Source: UBA7985 sp049612785
GTDB taxonomy: Bacteria > Pseudomonadota > Alphaproteobacteria > UBA7985
NCBI GenBank assembly: GCA_049612785.1
Contig: JBMZBW010000005.1
Span: 1 to 56,020 of the forward strand
Length of the DNA stretch: 56,020 bases
Direction: 5' to 3'
The notes below the pieces were generated by a model, which saw nothing but the letters and a program-made list of their open reading frames with translations, was not told the origin of the DNA and made no database searches. Below are positions 16,107 through 25,944 of the stretch, in pieces (position 1 is the stretch's first letter; each line of letters begins with the position of its first letter). The translations under genes and the position numbers were made by a program.

Positions 16107-18738
16107 CCAGAATTCCCTTCAGTTCTGCGCGGCAAGAACCGCAATTCGTCCCAGCGCCAGTTGCTTCACCAATGGCAGACAGGCTCTCGCACCCATCGAG
16201 GATAGCCATGGTAATGGTTTTCAGACCCACACTCTCACAGGCACAAACCGTCGCCCCTTGATCCGGCACGTCTGCACGGGGTCTTCCAGCCAGACAGGCA
16301 AGCTTCTCGCCGGGGCTTTCAAAATGCTTTGTCAGCAAATCGGTCGCCCAGCGTCGAGGCACCTCAACCGGTTGCCTGTCGGTGAAGAGCAGCGCGCTGA
16401 GCCTGGTCTCGTCGAACAAAGCCTGCCGACCCACTTGGCTGCCGCTATCGATCAGCGAAAGAAACTCGGGTTCTGAACCTAAATCGATGGGAACCGGATT
16501 GGACGTCAGGAAGCGCTGAGCGAACTCCAGCACCAAGCCGCCTTCGACTTTCGCCATCGCCCAATAATCGGCATCAATGGCTTTAGGCTTGTCACGCAAG
16601 ACCGCAAATCCGAAGCGTTGAGCGTTAAAGCGCTGGAGGTTAACCGGAACATTCTTGAAAGCGGGCTGTCCAGAAAAGGGGTCAGTCAAACCCGGCACAA
16701 GGGCATCCACACGAGCACAAGCAGCATACTGGTCCGTCCAATGCATGGGGACGAACACGGAACCAACGCTAACCGCATCGGTGATAAGAGCCCGCAGCAG
16801 CAAGTGCCCCTGGCCGTTGCTGACGCGAACGATGTCAGCAGGCTCAATAAGCAGCGCCTCAGCATCACTGGGATGGATTTCAACAAAAGGTTCCGCCAGA
16901 TGAGACGACAAGCGTGGACTTCGACCGGTCCGCGTCATGGTATGCCATTGGTCCCGGATCCGGCCCGTGTTGAGGACAAAAGGAAACTCTGGCGTTGTTC
17001 GAGCTGCGTTGTCCGGCGTGACAGCGATAAATCGCGCACGGCGATCAGCATGAAAAAAGCCGCCTTGAGCAAAAAACCGGGTTTCAGAGCCGGCTGAGCC
17101 AGCCGAAGCGGGCCATTGAAACGGCTGCAGGGCCTCATAAGCCTGACTGCTGATGGCGGCTTTTGCACTGATATCATAGTCGCGGCGCACCTCGGGCCTG
17201 TAACCGGAAAGTGCTGCGGCCTCGCAGAAAATCTCAAATGGCGTTTTGTGATTGAATCCTTTCGAATATCCCATGCGCTTGGCAACTTGATTGATGATCC
17301 ACCAATCGGGCATAGCCTGCCCTTCCGCAGGGATCAGCGCCCTTTGTCGGGAAATGCGCCGCTCGGAATTTGTTACGGTGCCGTCTTTCTCCGCCCATCC
17401 GGCAGCAGGCAAACGAACATGCGCCCAGCGTGCAGTGTCTGTCGTCTCCAGCACCTCAGAAACGACTACCAGCGGACATTTGGCCAAAGCAGCTTCGATG
17501 GCCTGCGCTTCAGGGACGGAAACAGCCGGGTTTGTTGCCATGATCCAAACGGCTCTGACGTCGCCCGCATCAATCGCGCGGAATAGATCCACGGCCTTAA
17601 GTCCAGGTCTTTCCGCGATGGTTGGCGATTGCCAGAAGTCCTGAACAAGCTGGCGGTGTTCCGGGTCTTCGATGTTCAAATGCCCCGCCAGCATGTTGGC
17701 CAAACCGCCAACTTCTCGACCGCCCATAGCGTTCGGTTGGCCTGTGACAGAAAACGGTCCCTGCCCCGGTTTTCCTATGCGTCCCGTGGCAAGGTGAACG
17801 TTGAGAATGGCGCTAACCTTGTCCGTGCCCATCGAAGACTGATTCACACCCTGACTGTAGACCGTAACCACCTTCGCATTGGCGGCGAAAAGGGCATAAA
17901 AATCGTCAAGCTCTGCGCGACTGAGACCTGTTTGATGCAGCAGGTCATCCCAGCTTAGCGCCTCAGCTGCTGCCAGTGCTGCTTCAATGCCTGAGGTATG
18001 ATCGCGAATGAAATCTTCGGCCAAGCAACCACGTCGGTTGAGATCCGATAGCAACCCGGCGAACAGAGCGCCGTCACCGTCCGGACGTATCCGCAGGTGA
18101 ACATCAGCCAGCGCATCCGTGCGCGTGCGGCGCGGATCAATCAGAACGACTTTCAAATCCGGCCTTGCTTCTTTGGCTGCGGCCAAGCGCTGATACAGGA
18201 CAGGGTGACACCAAGCCAGATTGGACCCAACAAGCACCACGACATCAGCCAATTCCAGATCTGCGTAGGTTCCAGGCACCGTATCTGTCCCAAAGGCCTT
18301 GCGATGCCCGGCTACGCTGGATGCCATACACAGGCGAGAGTTGGTGTCGATGTTTGCGGAACCGATGAAGCCCTTCATCAGTTTATTGGCGACATAGTAG
18401 TCTTCTGTCAGCAATTGCCCTGAAACGTAAAAAGCAACGCTGTCCGGGCCATACTGATCGATGGTTTCGCGAAAACCTTGTGCAACGGCCTCCAGCGCTG
18501 TGTTCCAATCAACCGACGCATCACCGATCTTAGGCGTCAGCAACCGCTCATCTGCACCCAGCGTTTCGCCCAGAGCCATCCCCTTTGAACAGAGCCGCCC
18601 GTAATTGGCAGGGTGTTCGGGATCCCCCTTTACAGAAACCATGCCGTCCCGATCTACGCTCGCAATGATACCGCAGCCAACGCCGCAATAAGCGCAGGTG
18701 GTGCGCACACTCTCACCGGGCTTTGGGAGCTGGAACAT
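16057..18738 (-). CDS. nasA: Assimilatory nitrate reductase catalytic subunit NasA
   Basis: This 893-residue molybdopterin-guanine-dinucleotide oxidoreductase opens with the [4Fe-4S] motif TCAYCGVGCGI plus the fourth Cys in GRLCSKG. Molybdopterin-binding segments follow (SRLCMASSVAGH, GQPNAMGGREVGGLANML) and the C-terminal molydopterin-dinucleotide domain (NTGRIRDQWHTMTRTG). The last 80 residues add a BFD-like [2Fe-2S] domain (VCACESVG, GTNCGSCRAEL), as in Klebsiella-type NasA. It reduces nitrate to nitrite in the cytoplasm. It lies three bases after nirD and overlaps the siroheme synthase gene. Its separate electron-transfer partner, NasB/NasC, is not in the window; NirB or a ferredoxin might serve. 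Confidence 0.95.
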   Translation of the reverse strand: MFQLPKPGESVRTTCAYCGVGCGIIASVDRDGMVSVKGDPEHPANYGRLCSKGMALGETLGADERLLTPKIGDASVDWNTALEAVAQGFRETIDQYGPDSVAFYVSGQLLTEDYYVANKLMKGFIGSANIDTNSRLCMASSVAGHRKAFGTDTVPGTYADLELADVVVLVGSNLAWCHPVLYQRLAAAKEARPDLKVVLIDPRRTRTDALADVHLRIRPDGDGALFAGLLSDLNRRGCLAEDFIRDHTSGIEAALAAAEALSWDDLLHQTGLSRAELDDFYALFAANAKVVTVYSQGVNQSSMGTDKVSAILNVHLATGRIGKPGQGPFSVTGQPNAMGGREVGGLANMLAGHLNIEDPEHRQLVQDFWQSPTIAERPGLKAVDLFRAIDAGDVRAVWIMATNPAVSVPEAQAIEAALAKCPLVVVSEVLETTDTARWAHVRLPAAGWAEKDGTVTNSERRISRQRALIPAEGQAMPDWWIINQVAKRMGYSKGFNHKTPFEIFCEAAALSGYRPEVRRDYDISAKAAISSQAYEALQPFQWPASAGSAGSETRFFAQGGFFHADRRARFIAVTPDNAARTTPEFPFVLNTGRIRDQWHTMTRTGRSPRLSSHLAEPFVEIHPSDAEALLIEPADIVRVSNGQGHLLLRALITDAVSVGSVFVPMHWTDQYAACARVDALVPGLTDPFSGQPAFKNVPVNLQRFNAQRFGFAVLRDKPKAIDADYWAMAKVEGGLVLEFAQRFLTSNPVPIDLGSEPEFLSLIDSGSQVGRQALFDETRLSALLFTDRQPVEVPRRWATDLLTKHFESPGEKLACLAGRPRADVPDQGATVCACESVGLKTITMAILDGCESLSAIGEATGAGTNCGSCRAELKGILDAHLKDPTSEAAAAAS

Positions 18739-18741
18739 GGA

Positions 18742-19095
18742 TCAAGCAGCCTTGAAGACAGCGGGACTCAACTGCGCTTCGGCAAGTTCAAGCTCGATCA
18801 TACCCGTATCAGATACACGCACCGGGAAAGTCTTGGCAGCGCCTTCGTCGACCCCTTGGGCCAGCCCTGTTTTGAGTGAAATCACCCAATTGTGCAGAGG
18901 GCAGGTAACGCAATCACCGTGCACGATCCCGCTGCTCAGGGGGCCTTTCTTGTGGGGACAGACATCTTCGAGGGCAAAAACCTCGTTTGCTTCGGTGCGA
19001 AAAATGCCAATCGTGCGATCACCGATAACCACGCGCCGCGCACCCATTACGGGAATGTCACTGACTGCGCCAATGCTGAACCAAGACGCGCTCAT
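18742..19095 (-). CDS. nirD: Nitrite reductase small subunit NirD
   Basis: The 117-residue Rieske-fold protein retains a full [2Fe-2S] ligand set, CPHKKGPLSSG and CPLHNWVI (Cys-His and Cys-His). Many NirD proteins lack these ligands, so this belongs to the cluster-bearing type. It partners with NirB in NAD(P)H-dependent reduction of nitrite to ammonium. Its start overlaps the nirB stop by four bases (ATGA), and nasA follows after three bases. Confidence 0.93.
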   Translation of the reverse strand: MSASWFSIGAVSDIPVMGARRVVIGDRTIGIFRTEANEVFALEDVCPHKKGPLSSGIVHGDCVTCPLHNWVISLKTGLAQGVDEGAAKTFPVRVSDTGMIELELAEAQLSPAVFKAA

Positions 19096-21581
19096 GCCGG
19101 AACCTCCGACCGGGCTTCGGCATAAGGCGAGAGAACGGCCAAGGGCTCAAATTCGCCGGCATCCACACCCTGCACCGCCCGTTCCGCCCATGGATCGACC
19201 TGCGCCACTTTTTGACTGGCTTGAAACCGATTGTAAAAGGCCGTGCGCCGGGCATCATCTTCCATGATCTGCTGACGAATTTCTTCGACCCCAACGCGCT
19301 TGGCCCATTTGTAGATCCGCTCCAGATAGTGTCCTTGCTCCCTGTACATCTGAGCCAGCGCCATGACGTGTTCCATAACTTCGTGCTCGGTCTTAACCAG
19401 CCCCAGCACTTCGGTACCTTTGATATCCAAACCGGCGGCACCGGCGAAATGGATCTCATACCCGCTGTCAACACAGACAATTCCAATGTCCTTGCAGGTC
19501 GCTTCAGCGCAATTCCGGGGGCAACCGGATACGGCCATTTTCAGCTTTGCCGGGGTCCAAGAACCCCACATGGCTTTCTCCAGTTTGACGCCCAAGCCCG
19601 TGCTGTCTTGCGTTCCGAAACGGCACCAGTCTGTTCCGACACAGGTTTTCACAGTGCGCAGGCCCTTGGCGTAGGCGTGACCGCTGACGAAGCCCGCCTT
19701 GCCCAGGTCTGCCCAAACCGCCGGCAAATCTTCCTTTTTGATTCCCAGCATATCAATCCGCTGACCGCCCGTTACTTTGACCGTCGGAATTTCAAATTTA
19801 TCGACCACGTCAGCGATGGCACGCAGCTCCGCTGAAGACGTCTGTCCGCCCCACATGCGGGGCACAATGGAGTAAGTTCCGTCTTTCTGGATATTGGCGT
19901 GCGCTCGCTCGTTGATGAAGCGGCTCTGATAGTCGTCCTCATATTCTTCGGGCCATTCACACACCAGGTAGTAATTCAGGGCAGGACGGCACTTGGCGCA
20001 ACCGCTTGAGGTTTTCCATTCGCAGGCCTGCATGACCGCCGGAATTGTTTTGAGCTTCTGAGAGACAATCAGCCTTCGCACATCGCTGTGTCCGAGATCG
20101 GTACACCCGCAAACGGACGTGACCGCAGTCCTCTCATAGTACTCTCCCAGTTTGAATTCGAGGAGTTGCTCAACAAGGCCCGTGCAGGTTCCACAAGAAG
20201 CACTTGCTTTGGTGTGCGCCCGAACGTCGTCTAAAGACGATAGGGCTTTTGCTTCGATAGCGCCGATGATCGTGGACTTACATACGCCGTTGCACCCGCA
20301 GATCTCTGCGTCATCGGGTAAGGCTGCAACGGCTGCCGTAGGGTCCAGCGGCTCTCCCCCCTGATAGGCTTGGCCAAAAATCAGGGTATCGCGCATCTCA
20401 GAAACGTCGGTCGCTTTCTTAAGCAAATCAAAGAACCAAGGGCCATCGGCAGTATCGCCATACATGACCGCACCGATGATCCGGTTTTCCTTTAAAACCA
20501 GCCGCTTGTAGATGCCCGCCGATGCATCTCGCAGGACGATTTCTTCTCGGTCCTCACTGTCTGCAAAATCACCCGCCGAATAAAGGTCAACACCGGTTAC
20601 CTTGAGCTTCGTCGCAGTCACTGAGCCCGTATAAGAAGCCGCCTCTCCTGCCAGCGTATCCGCCAGAACCCGCGCCATTTCATAGAGTGGTGCAACCAGC
20701 CCATAGCATTGTCCACGGTGCTGCACACACTCGCCCAAAGCGAAAATATCCGGGTCAGAGGTGCGCATGGTGTCATCAACGACAATGCCGTTCTCAGTCG
20801 TCAAGGCAACGGCCTCAGCCAGCGCTTTGGAGGGACGAATGCCCACGGCCATTACGACGAGGTCTGCTTCGAGCTCGGTTCCATCCTTCAGAACCACTTT
20901 TTCGACTTTTCCGTCACCGGCAATATGGTCTGTGTTGGCCTCGGTCAGAATTTTGATTTGTCGATCGAGCAGTGCCTGCTGCAATAGGTGCCCGGCGGCC
21001 TCGTCGAGTTGCCGCTCCATCAAGGTCGGCATCAGGTGAAGGACCGTTACGTCCATACCTTGCGCCTTAAGCCCTGCCGCCGCTTCAAGCCCCAGTAATC
21101 CGCCACCAATCACAACAGCTTTAGCCCCTGCTTTGGCACTTTCAGCGATCATCTGCTCAACGTCATCCAGATCACGGTAAACCATGACACCGGGCAGATC
21201 GTGTCCGGGAACTGGAATGATGAAGGGGTTTGAACCGGTGGCAATAACAAGCTTGTCGTAGGGTGCCGTGATCCCGTTTTCCGCCGTCACGGTTTTGGCC
21301 TCACGATCAATTTCGGAGACTTTTGCGCCCTTGTGCAAGGTGACGCCGTGCTGACTGTACCAATCATCGTCGTGTGTGATGATGTCGGCGTAGGTCTTCT
21401 CGCCGGAAAGCACGGGGGAAAGCATCAGTCGGTTGTAGTTAACACGAGGCTCGGCATTGAAAATCGTAACATCGAAGGCCACGCCGTCCTTGTCGAACAA
21501 GTGTTCGAGCATCCGTCCCGGCGCCATGCCGTTACCGATGATAACAAGCTTCTGCGGTTGGTCTGTCGGAGCGAGCATCAA
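19092..21581 (-). CDS. nirB: NAD(P)H-dependent nitrite reductase large subunit NirB
   Basis: The protein has 829 residues with the full NirB architecture. The pyridine-nucleotide-disulfide oxidoreductase domain has GNGMAPGRMLEHL and a second GGGLLGLEAAAGL. Two BFD-like [2Fe-2S] sites follow: CGCNGVCKSTI with ASCGTCTG, and SVCGCTDLGH with SGCAKCRPAL. Then come the ferredoxin-like half domain and the siroheme/[4Fe-4S] domain (CVGTDWCRFG, SGCPRNCAEATC). It catalyses the six-electron reduction of nitrite to ammonium. It depends on siroheme from the gene at the end of the operon. Its start overlaps the nrtCD stop (ATGA). Confidence 0.96.
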   Translation of the reverse strand: MMLAPTDQPQKLVIIGNGMAPGRMLEHLFDKDGVAFDVTIFNAEPRVNYNRLMLSPVLSGEKTYADIITHDDDWYSQHGVTLHKGAKVSEIDREAKTVTAENGITAPYDKLVIATGSNPFIIPVPGHDLPGVMVYRDLDDVEQMIAESAKAGAKAVVIGGGLLGLEAAAGLKAQGMDVTVLHLMPTLMERQLDEAAGHLLQQALLDRQIKILTEANTDHIAGDGKVEKVVLKDGTELEADLVVMAVGIRPSKALAEAVALTTENGIVVDDTMRTSDPDIFALGECVQHRGQCYGLVAPLYEMARVLADTLAGEAASYTGSVTATKLKVTGVDLYSAGDFADSEDREEIVLRDASAGIYKRLVLKENRIIGAVMYGDTADGPWFFDLLKKATDVSEMRDTLIFGQAYQGGEPLDPTAAVAALPDDAEICGCNGVCKSTIIGAIEAKALSSLDDVRAHTKASASCGTCTGLVEQLLEFKLGEYYERTAVTSVCGCTDLGHSDVRRLIVSQKLKTIPAVMQACEWKTSSGCAKCRPALNYYLVCEWPEEYEDDYQSRFINERAHANIQKDGTYSIVPRMWGGQTSSAELRAIADVVDKFEIPTVKVTGGQRIDMLGIKKEDLPAVWADLGKAGFVSGHAYAKGLRTVKTCVGTDWCRFGTQDSTGLGVKLEKAMWGSWTPAKLKMAVSGCPRNCAEATCKDIGIVCVDSGYEIHFAGAAGLDIKGTEVLGLVKTEHEVMEHVMALAQMYREQGHYLERIYKWAKRVGVEEIRQQIMEDDARRTAFYNRFQASQKVAQVDPWAERAVQGVDAGEFEPLAVLSPYAEARSEVPA

Positions 21582-23299
21582 GCAGCCTCCTCAAGGTTGT
21601 CAGCCCCAGCAGCCTCTGATGCCTCTTCTGTGATCGGAGCCTTTTTCGAGATTGCACCGTGTTCGTACTCATCAAGAAAATCGAGCACCTGTGAGCGGTA
21701 ATAGTAGTAATCCGGGTGAGCAATCAGTTCAGCGCGAGATCGAGGCCGGGGCAGTTTGACATCCAGCACTTTGCCGATCCTTGCATTCGGGCCGTTGGTC
21801 ATCATCACCACTTTGTCAGACAGCAGAATGGCTTCATCAACATCGTGAGTGACGCAAACGGTGGTGACCTGAGTGCGCTTCCAGACATCCATCAGCACTT
21901 CTTGCAGGTCCCACCGCGTCAGACTGTCGAGCATACCGAAAGGCTCATCGAGCAGCAGTAATTTCGGGGAAAGGGAGAAGGCTCGTGCGATGCCGACCCG
22001 CTGGCGCATCCCGTTAGAAAGGTCACTCGCGCGCTTTTCCAGCGCATCGCCCAAACCGACCTTGGCGAGGTAGTACTCCGCAACCGCACGCCGCTGCTTG
22101 CGGTTTGCATCCGGATAGACCTCATCAATGCCTAACATGACGTTTTCCAGAGCGGTCAACCAAGGGAACAGCGACGGTGCCTGGAACACCACAGCGCGGT
22201 CCGGTCCGGCCTTGTGGACCTCACGACCATCAAGAACGATTCCGCCTTCGGAGATGTCATTCAACCCCGCCGCCATGGTCAGCACAGTCGATTTACCGCA
22301 ACCCGAGTGACCAATGATCGAGATGAACTCACCCTTCTTCATCATGAAGTCAAAACCGTCCACGACCGTCAGTGGTCCCTTGGGCGTTGGATAGATTTTT
22401 TTGACTTTGAAGAATTCCAGATAGCGGTCCTTGTGCACCGTTCCGGCCTTCTGTGAATAGACTTCAGGCAGGTCTTCAGTATGGCTGGGCATGAGGTTGG
22501 GCAGTTCGACAACTTTGCCGCTTCCGCTTGCCGCCTGCTCCGCCCCAAGACCCAGCAGATAGTTCGTAATCTCTGCCCGCTGACTGACAAAAACCGGGTT
22601 TTCATTGAGGCCGCTACGGTCGCGTGGACGAGGAAGCTGTACCGGAAACTCCTGCCCCAAGGTGGCATTTGGCCCGGGCTTAAGCGGGATAATCCGGTCC
22701 GCCATGATCAGCGCCTCATCGACATCATTGGTGATCAGGATCACGGTCTTGTTTTCCCGCGCCCAGATATCAACGATTTCGTCCTGCAGCTTAGCGCGCG
22801 TTAAGGCATCCAGAGCTGACAGCGGCTCATCGAGCAGCAGAACATCTGGCTCCATCGCCAGAGCGCGGGCGACGTTCACCCGCTGCCGCATGCCGCCAGA
22901 CAATTCTGCTGGCTTGCGCTCCATGGCGTGTCCGAGCCCCACCATTTCAACGTACTTTTCCACGCGAGCCAGGCGCTCCTTTCGGCTCTCCCGTGGAAAT
23001 ACTTCATCGACCGCCATCAGCACGTTTTCCCGCACTGATAGCCAGGGCATGAGGCTGTAGGTTTGGAAGACCACACCGCGATCTGCGCCGGGGCCGACAA
23101 TTTCAGTGCCGTTGAGAGCGACGACGCCACTCGAGGCTTTTTGCAAACCGGCGATCAAGTTGATCAGCGTGGTTTTGCCAGATCCGGAGAACCCGACAAT
23201 GGCGAGGAACTCGCCCTGCTGAACTTCCAGATTGATGTCCGAGAGGATTTCTGCGTCATCGAACGACTTGGATACATTTTCGAGGGTCAGATAAGTCAT
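21578..23299 (-). CDS. Nitrate ABC transporter, tandem fused ATPase (NrtC/NrtD-like)
   Basis: The 573-residue protein contains two complete ABC ATPase units. The first has Walker A GFSGSGKTT (about residue 36), signature LSGGMRQRVNVARAL and Walker B LLLDEPLSALD. The second has GHSGCGKST (about 333), LSNGMRQRVGIARAF and LLLLDEPFGMLD. In cyanobacteria NrtC and NrtD are separate, and NrtC ends in an NrtA-like regulatory domain. Here both ATPases are joined and that domain is missing, the linker between them being only about 70 residues. It powers nitrate import with NrtA and NrtB. It follows nrtB after 11 bases. Confidence 0.92.
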   Translation of the reverse strand: MTYLTLENVSKSFDDAEILSDINLEVQQGEFLAIVGFSGSGKTTLINLIAGLQKASSGVVALNGTEIVGPGADRGVVFQTYSLMPWLSVRENVLMAVDEVFPRESRKERLARVEKYVEMVGLGHAMERKPAELSGGMRQRVNVARALAMEPDVLLLDEPLSALDALTRAKLQDEIVDIWARENKTVILITNDVDEALIMADRIIPLKPGPNATLGQEFPVQLPRPRDRSGLNENPVFVSQRAEITNYLLGLGAEQAASGSGKVVELPNLMPSHTEDLPEVYSQKAGTVHKDRYLEFFKVKKIYPTPKGPLTVVDGFDFMMKKGEFISIIGHSGCGKSTVLTMAAGLNDISEGGIVLDGREVHKAGPDRAVVFQAPSLFPWLTALENVMLGIDEVYPDANRKQRRAVAEYYLAKVGLGDALEKRASDLSNGMRQRVGIARAFSLSPKLLLLDEPFGMLDSLTRWDLQEVLMDVWKRTQVTTVCVTHDVDEAILLSDKVVMMTNGPNARIGKVLDVKLPRPRSRAELIAHPDYYYYRSQVLDFLDEYEHGAISKKAPITEEASEAAGADNLEEAA

Positions 23300-23310
23300 G
23301 ATGCTTGCCT

Positions 23311-24462
23311 CTAACCCCGCGCCGTTCCGTCGTGAGATACAGCAGCCTGCAGCACCACCATGATCCGGTCGAGCATGAAGCCGATGACACCAATTGTGAA
23401 AACCGTCACCATGACCGATACCATCGAGTTGGCATCACCGTTCTGGTAGAGGTTCCACATAAACAGACCCAACCCGGACGACTGAGCCAAGGCTTCAGCA
23501 GCGATCAGCACCATCCAGCCGACCCCCAGCCCCACCCGCAGTCCGGCGAAGATGACTGGCAGCGCAGAGGGCAAGATCAGCTTCGTCACGCGCTTCCACG
23601 CATTGAGTTGAAGCACTTCCGAGACGTTCATCAGGTCGCGATCAATGGACCGGACCCCCAGCGCCGTGTTGATCAGTGTTGGCCACAACGAACACAGCGC
23701 GACTACGAAAATGACCTGAATTGTCGACGCCGCCAGCCCGAAAACGGCCTTACCGCCAATGAAGTAAATGGTGAACAACTGCACGACCAACAGCCAAGCA
23801 ACCGGCGATACTGGTCGGAAAATCTGGACGAACGGCCCCAAAGCTGCCTGCACGTATTTGGATAGACCCGCAAAAATGCCCAGCGGAATGGCGATCAGGG
23901 CACCAATCAGAAAGCCAATGAAAACCTCGAAAAGGGACAGCTTGATTGCCGCCCAATAGTAACCCGACGCCTGACTAAACATCGATTTCTGCCGGTCTGC
24001 GTTGGCAGTAAACTGGTCAACTTCGGTCTGTGAAGCTTCTTTGGGTGGAACCCCATAGCCGCCCCATTTATCTCCGGTAATCAACTCAACCCAGCGGACG
24101 CCGGTCTGCGCGGGACTTGGAATGGCGTGGGTGCGGAATTCTTGCTCATCCACCATAGCCTGCAGCTCGTCCGACCAGAAATTGGTCTTCACTTCGACCT
24201 TAACCATGGTCAGATAAGCCACCTGCCATAGGGCGATAAACGCGCCAAAGGCAATGACCGGCAGCAGCAAAGTCCGCATCAATTCACCCCTCTGATTCTG
24301 CCAGGTATCCCCGTAACAGAGCCTTAGAATGGGCGTGAGCCAGCTCAGTGCGGCAATATCGAGGAATGGGCCCATCCGGGTAATCCGAGCGTGGGCACGG
24401 TCGCGGCGTTCCTGTTCACTGGGGGTCAGCGCGACACGGGTAGAGTCAACGGTGGCGGTCAT
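23311..24462 (-). CDS. nrtB: Nitrate ABC transporter permease NrtB
   Basis: From the ATG at 24462 the protein is 383 residues; an upstream start at 24519 would add a Cys-rich tail that does not look native. The C-terminal half is the binding-protein-dependent permease domain with its coupling EAA-type loop (VSEVLQLNAWKRVTKLILP) and five or six membrane segments. An extra N-terminal membrane segment and a polar loop of about 80 residues (LQAMVDEQEFRTHAIPSP onward) precede it, making the protein about 100 residues longer than cyanobacterial NrtB. Such extensions occur in proteobacterial homologues. Confidence 0.9.
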   Translation of the reverse strand: MTATVDSTRVALTPSEQERRDRAHARITRMGPFLDIAALSWLTPILRLCYGDTWQNQRGELMRTLLLPVIAFGAFIALWQVAYLTMVKVEVKTNFWSDELQAMVDEQEFRTHAIPSPAQTGVRWVELITGDKWGGYGVPPKEASQTEVDQFTANADRQKSMFSQASGYYWAAIKLSLFEVFIGFLIGALIAIPLGIFAGLSKYVQAALGPFVQIFRPVSPVAWLLVVQLFTIYFIGGKAVFGLAASTIQVIFVVALCSLWPTLINTALGVRSIDRDLMNVSEVLQLNAWKRVTKLILPSALPVIFAGLRVGLGVGWMVLIAAEALAQSSGLGLFMWNLYQNGDANSMVSVMVTVFTIGVIGFMLDRIMVVLQAAVSHDGTARG

Positions 24463-24558
24463 GAGAGCAGTCTTTCGAGGCAGGGTACAACAAGCAGGGT
24501 AGAACCCGGCGACAAGCATCCGAAGACGCTCTTCGCCGGGGAAAGAGAGGGATCGCGC

Positions 24559-25944
24559 CTAGACGCTCTCCCCCTTCAAGCCAATGGTCAGGGAGTTCAG
24601 GTAGTCGTTCGGCTTGCGACCATCGTAAGTCACCCCATCGAGGAACTTATTGGTCGGTGCGCGGTAGCCGTCAGAACCAAGGGGAATGTCCGCACTTTTC
24701 ACCAGACCTTCAGCAACCAATTCTTCAGCGGCCTTAAGGTACATGGTCGGCTGATAAACCTTGCGGGCAATCGCGTCGTAGAAGCCGTCTGGACGCGGTG
24801 TCGGGATCTGTCCCCAACGGCGCATCTGGGTCAAATACCAGATACAGTCGGAGTAGAATGGGAAAGTCGCGAACTTGCGGAAAAAGATGTTGAACTCGGA
24901 TTGATCGCGCTTGTCGCCCTTTTCGTACTCAAAGAACCCTGTCATGGAGTTCGCGATCACCTCTGCCGGCGCGCCGACGTAGTTGGACTGTGCAAGGATC
25001 TCTACCGCTTCGGGACGGTTCACAAGCACGCCGTTCTCGTCCTCAGCGTCCAACCATTGCCCCGCCAAGATCAAGGCTTTGATGACGGCGTTCGTCGTAT
25101 TCGGATGCGCTTCCGTCCAGGCCCGCGTGAAGCCGAAGACTTTCTCCGGATTGTCATTCCAGATTTGGTAGTCGGTGATGACTGGAACCCCAATACCCTG
25201 GAAAACAGCTTGCTGGTTCCACGGCTCACCCACGCAGTAACCATTGATGGTGCCAGATGCGAGGGTCGCAGGCATTTGCGGCGGGGGCGTTACAGACAGC
25301 TTTACATCAGCATCGGTCTGGCCCGATGGGTCAGCCGACGTGTAGTAGCCCGGGTGAAGGCCACCCGCAGCGAGCCAGTACCGCAGCTCGTAGTTATGGG
25401 TGGAAACTGGGAAGACCATCCCCATGGGGAAATCCTTACCGGCTGCGAGGTCTTCCATAACAACCGGCTTCAGCGCCTCAGCGGAAATCGGGTGGATTGG
25501 TTTGCCGTCTGCATCCTGAGGAATGTGCGGCTTCATGCGTTCCCAGATTTCATTGGAAACCGTAATGCCATTGCCGTTCAGGTCCATGGAAAACGGTGTG
25601 ATCAAATCTGCCTGACGCCCAAAACCGATATTGGCACCAATGGGTTGTCCGGCGAGCATATGCGCTCCATCCAAAACACCATCAATCACGCCATCGAGCA
25701 GGACCTTCCAGTTCGCCTGCGCCTCGATTTCAACGTCTGTTATGCCGTACTGAGCAAAAAAGCCTTTCTCTTTGGCAATGGCAATTGGTGCCATATCGGT
25801 GAGCTTGATAAAGCCAAACTTCAGTGCGGTCTTTTCCAGTGTGCTGCCAAAAGCCATGGGGGCGGCGAGTGGAGAAAAGGCTGCGGCAGCCCCGGCAGCT
25901 GCCCCCAAATGAAGGGCATTACGGCGGGTAAGGGTCTTCGTCAT
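24559..25944 (-). CDS. nrtA: Nitrate ABC transporter substrate-binding protein NrtA
   Basis: This 461-residue protein begins with a Tat-type signal, LTRRNALHLGAAAGAAAAF. The mature part follows NrtA/NasF closely: KFGFIKLTDMAPIAIAKE at the first strand, LDGAHMLAGQPIGANIGFG in the ligand cleft, NGYCVGEPWNQQAV, and a C-terminal PTNKFLDGVTYDGRKP. It captures nitrate (or nitrite) in the periplasm and delivers it to NrtB. It is the first gene of the nrtA-nrtB-nrtCD-nirB-nirD-nasA-siroheme operon. The 96-base gap to nrtB is the largest in the operon and could allow extra NrtA to be made. Confidence 0.95.
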   Translation of the reverse strand: MTKTLTRRNALHLGAAAGAAAAFSPLAAPMAFGSTLEKTALKFGFIKLTDMAPIAIAKEKGFFAQYGITDVEIEAQANWKVLLDGVIDGVLDGAHMLAGQPIGANIGFGRQADLITPFSMDLNGNGITVSNEIWERMKPHIPQDADGKPIHPISAEALKPVVMEDLAAGKDFPMGMVFPVSTHNYELRYWLAAGGLHPGYYTSADPSGQTDADVKLSVTPPPQMPATLASGTINGYCVGEPWNQQAVFQGIGVPVITDYQIWNDNPEKVFGFTRAWTEAHPNTTNAVIKALILAGQWLDAEDENGVLVNRPEAVEILAQSNYVGAPAEVIANSMTGFFEYEKGDKRDQSEFNIFFRKFATFPFYSDCIWYLTQMRRWGQIPTPRPDGFYDAIARKVYQPTMYLKAAEELVAEGLVKSADIPLGSDGYRAPTNKFLDGVTYDGRKPNDYLNSLTIGLKGESV

